The notes: generated by a model not told the origin, from the sequence alone. Shown: positions 53,305-63,147, counted from the first letter of the stretch. The stretch is DNA of 64,000 nucleotides from Hyphomicrobiales bacterium (GCA_002401155.1 NVSG01000001.1:1-64000), one strand, 5' to 3'. Made by a program: numbers and translations.

Positions 53305-54898
53305 TGCTCCGCTCCTCCTTCCCGCCAACAAACCCCTTAATTGTCGACCAGATATCATTGGTCTCGCGCCGATCAAAAATGACCACCACGGGAAGCCCTG
53401 CCCTGATTTGAACAGCATCAACATCGCTAAGTTGCAAATCCAGAGTCACTGCCGCTGTGCGGTCTTTGTCATCATGCCAGGTATATTGCGTAGCGTTTTT
53501 ATTGAGATTGAGTGAGGAGCGATCTACCTTGATAACCCGCGCCAATATGTGACGATTCAATGCCGGGATGAAAACCTTAGCCTCATCATTTAAGCCAATC
53601 TCCAATATCTCTTTTTGATTAAGATAGGCAGTTACCGCGGTCGGATTATCGCGTTCCAACAGCACCAACGGCTCGTTGCGAGAAGCGTTGGAATGCGACG
53701 TTAAGTACAAAGAGACAATACGCCCGTCAAAAGGAGCTCGAATAACATTTTTGGCCTTAACCCCATCGAGATAATGCAGTTTTTGAACTTCCACCTTCAG
53801 TGCGCTATAGGCCACTTCCATTTCAACCGCCAACATATCAAGATCGGTGATAAATACCTTGTGATTGTAATGGCGCCGACTGGAAGCTTCGTTCATTGCA
53901 GAATCTCTCTCCAATAAAAGCTCTGCCTCTTTCACCCTAGCAGCAGCGGAAACTTGCAACTTCTTGGCTTCCTCAACCTCGGTTATCGTGGCTACATCAG
54001 CTTTCCGTAGCTTGATTATGCGTGCATAATGCGCGTCTGCGGCATTTAATGCTTCACGCAAAGCTGAGAGACGTGCTTTAGCTATATTCTTGTCCGTACG
54101 GCTGACGATTTGATAAAGTTTTAGCCGTTCAGTTTCAATTTTGTGCTTTTGGGTCACTTGCCAAACCGTGCTCTTGGCCTCTTCAATTCGAAGTTTCGCA
54201 GCGTTGATTTGCCTATCCAGTTTCAAGTCATCAATCTGAACAATTCTGTCCCCGGCTTTTACGTGTTCGCCCACGCTGAAATTAATCATCCGAATAACAC
54301 CGTCCATGGGCATTTTAAGCGTCTGCAATTGCGTAGAAACTACCGATGAAGAAATCTCCATCCGCATGAAATTTGAATAAATCAAAATGGCAGTATGGGT
54401 AAAAACCAGCAGTCCGATGACAATATATAAAATCGACATCGCGATCGTCCTTATTGGCAATCGGTAAATTGGCGTTTCTGAAATATGATCGGCAGAGGGT
54501 TTTGTAGAGATCGGCGTTACCGGAACATCAATCCGGCAAATACTATCATCAACCGTCCCCATCTGTCCGCGAATAAGGTCTTCAGAAAAGTAACTGAGAA
54601 GATCATAAGAACGCTCAGGCAGGTCCACATATTGAAACCCGATCAGGGCTTCTTTCTTATCCGTGCGAACAACTTCGGCTTCCACATCGAATGATATGTC
54701 GTATCCTTGAAAAGGCAGCATCATGTGGAGACTGAATTTACTTCCAGCTTTCGGCAACTTGCCCTTAACACCCGCAAGACCAATGCCCCCAAGGCTCCAG
54801 TCTTTCGCACGTATTTTTTGCCCTTCGAAAGTCACAAAGAGAGGCGCTGTCAGGCGAAGGTGTCGCCGTTGACAGGGTCGATCTCTCTCAATTCTCAT
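53282..54898 (-). CDS. Alg44-like PilZ + HlyD membrane protein (c-di-GMP receptor)
   Basis: The 538-residue protein has a cytosolic PilZ domain with intact c-di-GMP motifs, R-x-x-x-R (Arg11-Arg15) and D-x-S-x-x-G (Asp33-Gly38 in DWSLGG). One helix (IRTIAMSILYIVIGLLVFTHTAILI) and a periplasmic HlyD-like part with a long coiled coil follow, ending in a beta-barrel (VIRAPFDGRIVSLYLTS). In Pseudomonas, Alg44 activates Alg8 when it binds c-di-GMP. It is the first gene of the operon with AGGAGGAAGCC before the ATG. Confidence 0.9.
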   Translation of the reverse strand: MRIERDRPCQRRHLRLTAPLFVTFEGQKIRAKDWSLGGIGLAGVKGKLPKAGSKFSLHMMLPFQGYDISFDVEAEVVRTDKKEALIGFQYVDLPERSYDLLSYFSEDLIRGQMGTVDDSICRIDVPVTPISTKPSADHISETPIYRLPIRTIAMSILYIVIGLLVFTHTAILIYSNFMRMEISSSVVSTQLQTLKMPMDGVIRMINFSVGEHVKAGDRIVQIDDLKLDRQINAAKLRIEEAKSTVWQVTQKHKIETERLKLYQIVSRTDKNIAKARLSALREALNAADAHYARIIKLRKADVATITEVEEAKKLQVSAAARVKEAELLLERDSAMNEASSRRHYNHKVFITDLDMLAVEMEVAYSALKVEVQKLHYLDGVKAKNVIRAPFDGRIVSLYLTSHSNASRNEPLVLLERDNPTAVTAYLNQKEILEIGLNDEAKVFIPALNRHILARVIKVDRSSLNLNKNATQYTWHDDKDRTAAVTLDLQLSDVDAVQIRAGLPVVVIFDRRETNDIWSTIKGFVGGKEERSNETDKTI

Positions 54899-54949
54899 GG
54901 CTTCCTCCTAACGCAAACCATCGTGTGTTCCGCTGTTTGCTAAGAGAGG

Positions 54950-54965
54950 TGCAATTTGTATGCCG
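54950..54965 (-). promoter_or_regulatory. Weak sigma-54-like element before the Alg44 gene
   Basis: On the minus strand CGGCATACAAATTGCA keeps the invariant GG-N10-GC of -24/-12 promoters and the TTGCA half, but the first half differs from TGGCAC at two positions. It lies about 55 bp before the Alg44 ATG. It is suggestive because a LuxO-like regulator is encoded 9 kb away. Confidence 0.35.
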
Positions 54966-55098
54966 TTATTTGGGAAATGAGAATTTGCACTGAAAACGGC
55001 TGAATTTCAACGTTGAGAACTTAAAATTTGATAAAATTATCAATTTGTTCTTGGAAAAAATTCGCAATTTGCAACTATTTGCCAGATTGAAAAATTAC

Positions 55099-56322
55099 TC
55101 AATCAATCATAAAAATCAACGCCGGGGTTTCCAGCAAGGATTTCAATTTCTGCACAAAGACCGCTGCTTCCCAGCCATCAATCACCCGGTGATCAAAGCT
55201 GCATGAGAGGTTCATCATTGTGCGTGGTACAAACTCTGCGCCGTTCCACATGGGCCGCACCGCCATCTTGTTAACACCGATAATCGCCACTTCCGGATGG
55301 TTGATAATCGGCGTGGTGGCCAATGCTCCCAATGGACCAAGCGAGGTGACCGTTATGGTCGAACTGGTGAGCTCTTCACGTTTGACATCCCCTGTGCGCG
55401 CAGCCTCTGATAACCGGGTAATTTCTGCCGCAATACTCCAAACGCTACGTGCTTCCACATGGCGAACCACTGGCACAACCAATCCCTTATCCGTCGCCGT
55501 GGCAATCCCTACTTGCACACCACCAAACTGGGTAACCACCCCTGCCTCATCATCAAAAATCGCGTTCATTTCCGGATTTTCACGCACAGCTCCCGCAATT
55601 GCAGAAAGAATGAACGGCAACACAGTTAGCTTTACCTTGTCCTCTCGATTGTCATTGAGCTTTGCACGCAGCGTCTCAACTTCAGTTACATCCACTTCTT
55701 CAATGATAGTGATATGAGGAATACGGGTATTTGCTGTCGCCATACGGTTCGCAATTTTACGGCGCAGACCAACGATTTTTATGTCGTTCACTGACGTATT
55801 CTTTGCGCGCCCGGAGCCTCCACTAACCAGCAAGGCATCAAGATCAGCATGGATGATCTGCCCATCTTGCCCCGTGCCTGAAATCTTATGTAAATCCAAC
55901 CCGGCTTCCTTCGCACGTTCGCGAACAGCAGGAGCAGCCAGTGGTTTTTTGCCTTTGCTAGGAGGTGCCGAGGCTCGCGCTTTCATAGATTTGGTAACCG
56001 GCACCTTGATTTCCTTTTTTGCTTCAACCTTTTTAACAGGCTCAGGTGGTTTTTCTTTCGGCGCCTCGGTGACTACGGCTTCCGCAGTTTCGATCTTCAC
56101 CAGTTCCGAGCCGACGGCCAGAATTTCTCCTACTTCGCCGCCAATCCATGTGATTTTTCCATCACAGATAGACGGAATTTCGACAGTGGCCTTATCGGTC
56201 ATTACATCGGCTAACACATCATCTTCACGCACCAGATCGCCAACTTTGACATACCATTCAACCAATTCAGCCTCGGTGACGCCTTCGCCAATATCGGGAA
56301 GTTTTACTGAAATCGTGTTCAT
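55099..56322 (-). CDS. bkdB: Branched-chain 2-oxoacid dehydrogenase E2 (dihydrolipoyl acyltransferase)
   Basis: The 407-residue E2 has one lipoyl domain (VMTDKATVEIPS, lipoyl Lys44), an Ala/Pro/Lys linker, an E1/E3-binding domain (VRERAKEAGLDLHKISGTG) and the acyltransferase core ending FDHRVIDGWEAA (catalytic H-x-x-x-D-G). It passes acyl groups from leucine, isoleucine or valine 2-oxoacids to CoA. It is the last gene of the operon, coming directly after E1 beta. No E3 gene (lpd) follows, so the shared genomic lpd must serve (inference). Confidence 0.9.
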   Translation of the reverse strand: MNTISVKLPDIGEGVTEAELVEWYVKVGDLVREDDVLADVMTDKATVEIPSICDGKITWIGGEVGEILAVGSELVKIETAEAVVTEAPKEKPPEPVKKVEAKKEIKVPVTKSMKARASAPPSKGKKPLAAPAVRERAKEAGLDLHKISGTGQDGQIIHADLDALLVSGGSGRAKNTSVNDIKIVGLRRKIANRMATANTRIPHITIIEEVDVTEVETLRAKLNDNREDKVKLTVLPFILSAIAGAVRENPEMNAIFDDEAGVVTQFGGVQVGIATATDKGLVVPVVRHVEARSVWSIAAEITRLSEAARTGDVKREELTSSTITVTSLGPLGALATTPIINHPEVAIIGVNKMAVRPMWNGAEFVPRTMMNLSCSFDHRVIDGWEAAVFVQKLKSLLETPALIFMID

Positions 56323-57336
56323 TTAAGCCTCCAATGTTTGTTGCAGCGCTTTGGTCACCCGCTCGGGTCCGGGGAAATAGTCCCATTCCTGCGCATGGGG
56401 ATAAGGTGCATCCCAACCGGTGACACGCACAATTGGCGCTTCAAGATGATAAAAACAGGCCTCCTGAACCTCGGCAATTAGCTCCGCCCCAAAACCAGAA
56501 GTACGGGTCGCTTCATGAAGCACGACACAGCGCCCAGTCTTTTTCACAGAAGTGACAATGGTTTCAAGATCAAGTGGCAGCAGGGTTCGCAGATCAATGA
56601 TCTCCGCATCAATACCACAGGCTTTCACTGCAGCTTCCGCCACATGAACCATGGTTCCATAAGCCAGAACCGTCACGTCATTTCCGGGCCTAGAAATATT
56701 GGCTTTGCCCAAAGGCACGCGGTAGTGACCCGCTGGCGCTTTACCCTTGGGGTGTTGTTTCCAGCCAATTGCTTGGCCGGAGTGATCGCCACCAAACGGC
56801 CCATTATATAACCTCTTAGGTTCTAGAAAAATTACAGGGTCAGTATCTTCCATCGCAGAGATCAATAATCCCTTTGCGTCATACGGGTTAGATGGCTGAA
56901 CCACCTTCAATCCTGCCACATGGGTAAACAATGCTTCTGGAGATTGACTATGGGTTTGCCCACCAAAAATACCACCACCTGTGGGCATACGTATCACGAT
57001 CGGACAAGTGAAATCACCATTGGAACGATGACGGATACGCGCCGCCTCCTGCGAAATCTGGTCAAAAGCCGGAAACATATAATCGGCAAACTGCATTTCC
57101 ACACAAGGGCGCATGCCGTGAGCCGCCATGCCAATCGCCATGCCGACAATAGCACTCTCATTGATCGGTGTATCAAACACCCGCTCCTGTCCGTATTTCT
57201 CCTGAAGCCCCGCCGTACAACGAAACACGCCACCAAAATAACCCACATCCTCACCGTAAATCACCGTGCGATTATCCCGCTCCAACATGATATCCATGGC
57301 ACTTCTGATGGCTTCGATCATCGTCATTGAAGGCAT
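56323..57336 (-). CDS. bkdA2: 2-oxoisovalerate dehydrogenase E1 beta subunit
   Basis: The 337-residue subunit begins MPSMTMIEAIRSAMDIMLER. Family motifs include DNRTVIYGEDVGYFGGVFR, TPINESAIVGMAIGMAA, RMPTGGGIFGGQTHSQSPE and DAEIIDLRTLLPLD. The start at 57336 comes 1 bp after the E1 alpha stop (TGA at 57338) with GGGATC just before. A longer frame from 57531 lies inside the alpha gene. It pairs with the alpha subunit to make the thiamine diphosphate enzyme. Confidence 0.92.
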   Translation of the reverse strand: MPSMTMIEAIRSAMDIMLERDNRTVIYGEDVGYFGGVFRCTAGLQEKYGQERVFDTPINESAIVGMAIGMAAHGMRPCVEMQFADYMFPAFDQISQEAARIRHRSNGDFTCPIVIRMPTGGGIFGGQTHSQSPEALFTHVAGLKVVQPSNPYDAKGLLISAMEDTDPVIFLEPKRLYNGPFGGDHSGQAIGWKQHPKGKAPAGHYRVPLGKANISRPGNDVTVLAYGTMVHVAEAAVKACGIDAEIIDLRTLLPLDLETIVTSVKKTGRCVVLHEATRTSGFGAELIAEVQEACFYHLEAPIVRVTGWDAPYPHAQEWDYFPGPERVTKALQQTLEA

Positions 57337-57337
57337 A

Positions 57338-58576
57338 TCAAGATCCCATCTGCTGGCGTTGACGGCGTAGATGTTCCGGCATTTCCGCATAAACATCACG
57401 CAAAATATCTGCTGGCGGCATGGGCCGTGGGTCAACAAAGGTACCGTGAGATTCAACCTCTTTTTGAACAGTGCGAACTTCGTCCAAAACCTCCGCCTCG
57501 GCCTGAACGTGACGTTCCTGCGACCACGCATCTTTCAAAATCAAATGGGTTTTCAGCCGCTCAACCGGATCACCCAGCGGCCACGCGGCAGCTTCACGTT
57601 TGGAACGGTAGACAGATGGATCATCGGATGATGAATGGGCCGCAGCGCGGTATGTCAGCCATTCAATCAGGATTGGGCCATCGCCTCCCCGTGCACGATC
57701 AATCGCCCATTTTGAAGCAGCAAGCACCGCCAGATAGTCATTACCATCCACACGAATGGATGGAATACCATAGCCAAGACCACGCTCGGCATAAGTGGCT
57801 TTCCCTCCACCTGCAAACCCCGTGCAACTGGAAATCGCCCATTGATTATTGACCACATTTAAAATCACCGGGGGCTTATAGACCGAAGCAGTCAGCAGCG
57901 CTCCGTGAAAATCATTCGAGGCTGTTGCACCATCGCCAATCCAGCCAGCGGCAATGCCATCATCCTTCATCAGCGCTGCCGCCATCGCCCAGCCCACAGC
58001 CTGCACATATTGCGTACCGAGATTGCCTGAAACTGTGAAATAACCATATTCGCGAGAAGAATGAAGAACTGGCAATTGGCGCCCTTTGAGCGGATCCATC
58101 GAGTTTGAATAAACCTGCCCGATCATAAGTTCGAGCGGGTAATCCGATCCCACAAGCAGCGATTGTTGGCGATAGGTAGGAAAATTCATATCCCCCTTGC
58201 TAAGCATTCGCGCAAACCCGCAACCGATTGCTTCTTCGCCTGTACATTGTATGTAAAAAGATGTTTTGCCCTGACGTTGGGCAATCTGCAAACGCTTATC
58301 GATGGCCCGCATCATCAGCATATCACGCAGGCCTCGCCGCAGAATTTCAGCGCTTCCTGTGTCGCCAAGATACTTCGCCCAAGGCCCAACAGCCTTCCCT
58401 TTACCATCCAACACCCGGATCAAACCATGTGCATAGGGAGCAGCATCTTCTACCGACATTTTAACATCGGGAACAGCTAGAGTGCCAGCTTTAGGGATTT
58501 TCAGATAGGAGAAATCCGGTGTTACACCAGGCCGTGATGGAGGATGGGGAAAGCTTAGTTTTGCAGTTTGCGTCAT
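57338..58576 (-). CDS. bkdA1: 2-oxoisovalerate dehydrogenase E1 alpha subunit
   Basis: The 412-residue subunit has the thiamine diphosphate-binding signature GWIGDGATASNDFHGALLTA followed by NNQWAIS, the phosphorylation-loop-like segment TYRAAAHSSSDDPSVYRSK and the N-terminal extension typical of bacterial BkdA1. It decarboxylates branched-chain 2-oxoacids and starts the operon. The Lrp-type gene is divergent, so the shared 125-bp region should be its control site. Confidence 0.92.
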   Translation of the reverse strand: MTQTAKLSFPHPPSRPGVTPDFSYLKIPKAGTLAVPDVKMSVEDAAPYAHGLIRVLDGKGKAVGPWAKYLGDTGSAEILRRGLRDMLMMRAIDKRLQIAQRQGKTSFYIQCTGEEAIGCGFARMLSKGDMNFPTYRQQSLLVGSDYPLELMIGQVYSNSMDPLKGRQLPVLHSSREYGYFTVSGNLGTQYVQAVGWAMAAALMKDDGIAAGWIGDGATASNDFHGALLTASVYKPPVILNVVNNQWAISSCTGFAGGGKATYAERGLGYGIPSIRVDGNDYLAVLAASKWAIDRARGGDGPILIEWLTYRAAAHSSSDDPSVYRSKREAAAWPLGDPVERLKTHLILKDAWSQERHVQAEAEVLDEVRTVQKEVESHGTFVDPRPMPPADILRDVYAEMPEHLRRQRQQMGS

Positions 58577-58701
58577 TTTTCGATTTTAGGCCATTTAGCA
58601 CAAAATTACTTTCCAAAATAGTGAAAAAACTATCCTTTTAAAAAATATTCATCTGTGATATCATGCTTTACCAGAATATTATTTTACACAATGAGGTAAT
58701 C

Positions 58702-59163
58702 ATGAAATTACTGGATGATATTGATCGAAAAATCCTCCGCGAACTTGAGCTGGATGGGCGCAAGTCCAACAATCAACTTGCCGAAGCGGTTGGGCTATCC
58801 TCAAGCCCTTGCTGGCAGCGCGTTCGGAGACTTGAAAAAGATGGCATCATCAAGGGATACAGCACCATCATCGATCAACTGCAATTGGGATATCCCGAAA
58901 CAGTACTGGTTGAAATCACGCTGGAAAGAAACGGCGATTATCTGTTGGAAGAAATATGTCAAAAACTGGCGAACATCCCCGAAGTACTGGAGGTTCACAT
59001 TACCTCAGGCGAGTTCGATTGCTTCATAAAAGTCGCAGTAAGCGGCACTCAAGGCTATGAAGAATTCCTTCGCACAAAACTCTATAAAATCCCCGGCATA
59101 AAGCATTCCCATTCGGTTTTTTCATTGCGTTGCTTCAAGAACAATCTCTCATTCGTTCCTTAA
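58702..59163 (+). CDS. Lrp/AsnC-family regulator (BkdR-like)
   Basis: The 153-residue regulator has an N-terminal helix-turn-helix (DIDRKILRELELDGRKSNNQ, LAEAVGLSSSPCWQRVRRLE) and a C-terminal RAM/ACT-like domain (TLERNGDYLLEEICQKLAN, VHITSGEFDCFIKVAVSG). It usually senses a branched-chain amino acid and activates the adjacent bkd operon. The start at 58702 follows GAGGTAATC. Its 3' end overlaps the convergent kinase gene by 15 bp. Confidence 0.9.
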   Translation: MKLLDDIDRKILRELELDGRKSNNQLAEAVGLSSSPCWQRVRRLEKDGIIKGYSTIIDQLQLGYPETVLVEITLERNGDYLLEEICQKLANIPEVLEVHITSGEFDCFIKVAVSGTQGYEEFLRTKLYKIPGIKHSHSVFSLRCFKNNLSFVP

Positions 59164-61812
59164 GAAAGCATTCAACGCATCGGCCGCCATTTTACCTTCA
59201 ATAGAAATCCGTGCGGCATTCTTCGTAATGAAATCTTCATCGCCATTTTTTGAGGCAAGTTCCAGATCACCAGCCAATTGATGAAGCCGTACCGCACCGA
59301 AAGTAACCGCGCTCCCTTTTAAGGCATGAGCTTCGCTTTCTAATTGTACCAAGTCCATTTTTTCCGCCGCAGCGATAATTTTTAGAAACCGCCCTCGCGC
59401 ATGGGTGATGAAGGTATCAATCAACTCCGGCAACATCTCCGCACTTGTATCTTCAGCCATTTGATTGAGCGCGGCATGATCAAGAATCGCATCATCAGGC
59501 GGAGTTATATTTTCATCAACAGCCGGCTCATCATCAACTCTGCCACCTGTCCATTTCTTCACCATTTTCAGTAATTGCGGTTTTGAAACGGGCTTGGGCA
59601 GATAATCATCCATGCCTTTAGATAGAAGACTTTCACGATCACCCCGCATCACATGAGCGGTCATAGCGATAATTGGAACGCTGGCATGCGTCCCCTCAAT
59701 TTTGCGTATCTCTTCAGTTGCTTCAACGCCGCCCATTTCCGGCATGCCCACATCCATCAGCACCACATCATATTGACGCCGCCGAACAGCCGCCACGGCC
59801 TCAATGCCATTTGCCACCACATCAACTTTAAGCCCTGCTTTCTCCAAAACGGTTCGTGTGATCATCGAATTGGCGGGATTATCTTCAGCAAGAAGAATGT
59901 TGCCAGATAGTTTGCCCTCAATGGCTGGTTGTTTGTCCCGGCTAGTTTCCTTGTAATCTTCAATTTCCGTGTCGGAGAGTTTGGGCAAGGTAACTTCAAA
60001 CCAGAACACACTGCCCTCTCCAAATTTACTGGAAAACCCGATCTCGCCGCCCATCATCTCCACCAGCATTCTGGAGATCGCCAGCCCAAGGCCGGTACCG
60101 CCAAATTTTTGGGTATGCGCAGGCGTAAGAGTCATAAATTTAGTAAATATCCTATTGTGATTTTCCGCACCAATACCAATGCCGGTATCAATCACCTTAA
60201 AGAGTATGGTGCTTTCACCAGCAGCCTCAGCGCTCACCGATACCGAAATTTTGATGCCTCCTTTATCGGTGAACTTGACTGCATTGCCGGCAAGATTGAG
60301 AAGGATTTGACGCAACCGCCCCGCATCACCGTTGAAAAATTGCGGCTCAGCCTCCCCCAAATCCGTACGAATGGAAATCCCTTTTTCTTCAACGCGAGGT
60401 TCAAGCACATCAACAATACTCTCGACCAACTCGTTCAGTTCAAATGGCGCATTTTCAAAATCAAGTTTACCCGCTTCCATCTTGGAAAAATCGAGAATGT
60501 CATTGATAATTTCGAGCAACGCCTCACCGGATCGCCTGCCCGTATCCGAATATAGCTGCTGCTCTTTATTAAGCTGCGTATCGTCAAGAAGCCCGAACAC
60601 CCCAAGCACGCCATTCAGCGGCGTGCGGATTTCATGGCTCATCATGGCAAGGAATTGTGATTTTGCCTGATTGGCAATTTCAGCCTTTTCGGTTGCTTCG
60701 CTCAACTCCTGCTGGCGTTGCTTCATTTCTGTTATATCGACACGATAGCCGACAATGCCGCCATGGCTGGTCTTGCGCTCCTCCACCCGAAGCCACCTAC
60801 CATCAAGAAGTTCTTGCTCGGTCGGGCCTGACGGATTGAGATGTTGCTTCATGCGCTGGGCTACCCATGCATCGACATCCATATCGCCAGTGTTGAGTTG
60901 CCCCCTATCCACTCCCTGACGAATGATTTGTTCAAAACGCGCACCGGGCACCAGTAAATCTGCGCTTTTATGGTAAAATTCCTTGTACTTCTCATTACAA
61001 ATCACTAGCCGATCATTGGCGTCATAAATAACAAATCCATCTGCAAGAGATTCAATCGCATCGACCAGCAGTTCCCGCGCCGCACTCAAATGGTCCTGAA
61101 ATTCCCGGCGCTCGGAATATAACTCCAACAGTCGTTGCGCTGCATTTCCAACGTCTACCAATTCACGCGCTGTATGGCCGGGCAATGATGCCATATCGAT
61201 TTCACGACCTTCGGCAGCAGCCTGCATACGATGATGCACTTCACGCAAGGGACGACCAATCAACCACTGCATAGCGGCCATAAATATCGCCGCCAAAAGC
61301 AAAATCCCTCCAACCACATAGATCTGCATGGTGAAAACGTGCTCTTCAATATGATGATGGGACTCCGTCAAATCCCATTGAATTTTGATCAATCCGAACC
61401 GCTCACTCTCAAATACAATATCCTTCTCCAGATTGAGTAAATCAGAAGGCTTCGCCGTGTTGGCTTTCGACCAGTGGGCAAGGCTCTGACCCTGTTCGTT
61501 GAAGACTTCTGCTTCATTGATTTCAGGAAGAACGCTAACGCTTCGTGATATTATGGTTTCAATCAGAGCCCGATCTTCAGTAACAATCGGGTCAACAATC
61601 ACAGCCGATATCAGCGAAATCATCTGTTCGCTGCTTGTGTGCAATTCTTTCTGCAACTGGCGAGCCTCAAACCAGCGCACCGCCTCCCCTACCCCAAAAG
61701 CGCAAAGTAAGGTTGCAATCGCAAGCACAATTAGGATTTGATGCGAAAGCCGCCAATATCGTTTGCCGCTCGAGCGAGCATCTTTCTTAAGCCGCGTCTC
61801 TTCAAGGTTCAT
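59149..61812 (-). CDS. Hybrid sensor histidine kinase with PAS, receiver and Hpt domains
   Basis: This 887-residue kinase has two membrane helices (about 24-44 and 163-184) enclosing a periplasmic sensor, a HAMP-like segment, a PAS domain (250-365), HisKA with SHEIRTPLNG (His393), HATPase (ILLNLAGNAVKFTDKGG, GTGLGLAIS), a receiver with VLMDVGMPEMGG and a C-terminal Hpt (EAHALKGSAVTFGA). The multistep architecture matches LuxQ/BarA/SypF-type phosphorelays. The start at 61812 follows GGAG by 6 nt. It lies about 100 bp after the PhnD-like gene on the same strand, so that protein is a likely co-sensor. Confidence 0.92.
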   Translation of the reverse strand: MNLEETRLKKDARSSGKRYWRLSHQILIVLAIATLLCAFGVGEAVRWFEARQLQKELHTSSEQMISLISAVIVDPIVTEDRALIETIISRSVSVLPEINEAEVFNEQGQSLAHWSKANTAKPSDLLNLEKDIVFESERFGLIKIQWDLTESHHHIEEHVFTMQIYVVGGILLLAAIFMAAMQWLIGRPLREVHHRMQAAAEGREIDMASLPGHTARELVDVGNAAQRLLELYSERREFQDHLSAARELLVDAIESLADGFVIYDANDRLVICNEKYKEFYHKSADLLVPGARFEQIIRQGVDRGQLNTGDMDVDAWVAQRMKQHLNPSGPTEQELLDGRWLRVEERKTSHGGIVGYRVDITEMKQRQQELSEATEKAEIANQAKSQFLAMMSHEIRTPLNGVLGVFGLLDDTQLNKEQQLYSDTGRRSGEALLEIINDILDFSKMEAGKLDFENAPFELNELVESIVDVLEPRVEEKGISIRTDLGEAEPQFFNGDAGRLRQILLNLAGNAVKFTDKGGIKISVSVSAEAAGESTILFKVIDTGIGIGAENHNRIFTKFMTLTPAHTQKFGGTGLGLAISRMLVEMMGGEIGFSSKFGEGSVFWFEVTLPKLSDTEIEDYKETSRDKQPAIEGKLSGNILLAEDNPANSMITRTVLEKAGLKVDVVANGIEAVAAVRRRQYDVVLMDVGMPEMGGVEATEEIRKIEGTHASVPIIAMTAHVMRGDRESLLSKGMDDYLPKPVSKPQLLKMVKKWTGGRVDDEPAVDENITPPDDAILDHAALNQMAEDTSAEMLPELIDTFITHARGRFLKIIAAAEKMDLVQLESEAHALKGSAVTFGAVRLHQLAGDLELASKNGDEDFITKNAARISIEGKMAADALNAFLRNE

Positions 61813-61910
61813 CTTTAACTCCGAAGGAATTGTACATGTGTGTAATATCGAATCTCGAATCACATCCAGTAGTTTACTTGCATATATTTCAATCCTGAAA
61901 CTGGTCATCT

Positions 61911-62774
61911 TCACTTGTCAAAAAACAACCTGTTGTTTGCAATCGCCATTCGCACGCCGTCATAGTCACTATCATCGCCGGGTATGAAGCAATCTTTCTT
62001 GATCAGGTCCAAAACCTGGACCCCACGGAGAGAAATCAAAGCTTGACGGATTGCAGATTTCATCTCAACTGAAAGTCCACTTCGGGCAACCCATGGCTTA
62101 GTGACATTCGCAAACGATGCAATCGCGCGAATTTTAGCGCCGCGTTTTTTCAAATCTTCATAGACCCATTTACTCACCGCCCCGGCGTCATAGTTGCCAT
62201 CGGACACTGCCCAGCCGACGCGGTCATGACGCCGGAGATAAGAGTATCGTGACAAATTACGAACCGTAATGCCGCGACTGGCCAAAAAGTGTTGAGGAAA
62301 ATATCGGCCGGTTGTCGAATATATGCTGCCAAATGCAAAACTCTTTCCAGTCAGATCATCCAGTGAAAATATACGGGAATCATTGTGAACGATAATGACG
62401 CTTTGAAATGTCTTTTTCTTCTGATCTCCCTCCGCGGCCAGAATATCCAGATCAGGATTTTCATCCTTGGCAAGCACATAAGCTGCCTGCCCATAGCGAC
62501 CAAAATCAACACGCCCCTGCGCCAAATCCTGAATTGCCCTGTGATAATTGCGAGCAACTTGCAGTCGTATTTTGACAGGTCTGCCTAATTGTTCCTGCAA
62601 TCGGATTTCCAATGCATCCAGTATCGGGCGCATTTTCTGTACCGTCGTTGTCGGCTTTTCAAAGGCATAAGTCCCAAAAACCAGAGTTTCATTTGCCTGG
62701 GCTGCCATCATGCCGATAGCTAAAATACAGATCGCCAGAAAGCCCTTCGCTGCTGTTTGAAAAATTTGTCCCAT
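61911..62774 (-). CDS. PhnD-like periplasmic binding protein
   Basis: The 287-residue protein has a signal peptide (FLAICILAIGMMAAQA) and the phosphate/phosphonate-binding fold: TLVFGTYAFEKPTTTVQ, QDLAQGRVDFGRYGQAAYVL and YSTTGRYFPQHFL. The pocket Ser/Thr and Tyr residues are visible but not enough to name the ligand. No ABC permease or ATPase is present. Together with the adjacent hybrid kinase it fits a LuxP/TorT-type sensory binding protein rather than an importer (inference). Confidence 0.85.
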   Translation of the reverse strand: MGQIFQTAAKGFLAICILAIGMMAAQANETLVFGTYAFEKPTTTVQKMRPILDALEIRLQEQLGRPVKIRLQVARNYHRAIQDLAQGRVDFGRYGQAAYVLAKDENPDLDILAAEGDQKKKTFQSVIIVHNDSRIFSLDDLTGKSFAFGSIYSTTGRYFPQHFLASRGITVRNLSRYSYLRRHDRVGWAVSDGNYDAGAVSKWVYEDLKKRGAKIRAIASFANVTKPWVARSGLSVEMKSAIRQALISLRGVQVLDLIKKDCFIPGDDSDYDGVRMAIANNRLFFDK

Positions 62775-63094
62775 CTCTTTTCTCCATCATGGTCATTTGC
62801 TTATGAAGAAGACAACGCAAAGAGCGTACCAGCAGGGTTTTAATTAGGAATTGGGGCCTGCCGCCATTTTGGGAAAGCTTGAATTTTCAGAATGCAAATT
62901 ACCCGTATCAGATTGTCAAACTGACATGCTGACTGACAAAATTGGAAAAGTTTTCGAGTATCCGGCAGCGACCCTATACGAGGTCCAACGCACAAAAGAA
63001 CATTCAAAGTTATCCTCACAAGCCCTGTTCACCTTATGCTTCAGCTAAATTTTACACACGATCGAACCATGAAGATTATCCCAGTTCCATCAAT

Positions 63095-63110
63095 TGGCAC
63101 ACCTGTTGCA
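63095..63110 (+). promoter_or_regulatory. Sigma-54 promoter before the small secreted protein
   Basis: TGGCACACCTGTTGCA matches the -24/-12 consensus (TGGCACG-N4-TTGCA) at all key positions, with GG-N10-GC spacing. Transcription would start near 63122, about 25 bp before the ATG at 63148 and in front of GGAGG. Confidence 0.8.
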
Positions 63111-63147
63111 ACGTGGATGGCAATCGCAACCGAACATGGAGGTAACT

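Noticed and set aside
52945-53340. Long plus-strand frame opposite the Alg8 gene
   Set aside because: Antisense shadow of a strongly supported glycosyltransferase gene.
55781-56326. 181-codon plus-strand frame opposite the E2 gene
   Set aside because: Mirror of the E2 coding sequence; Ser/Ala-rich antisense artefact.
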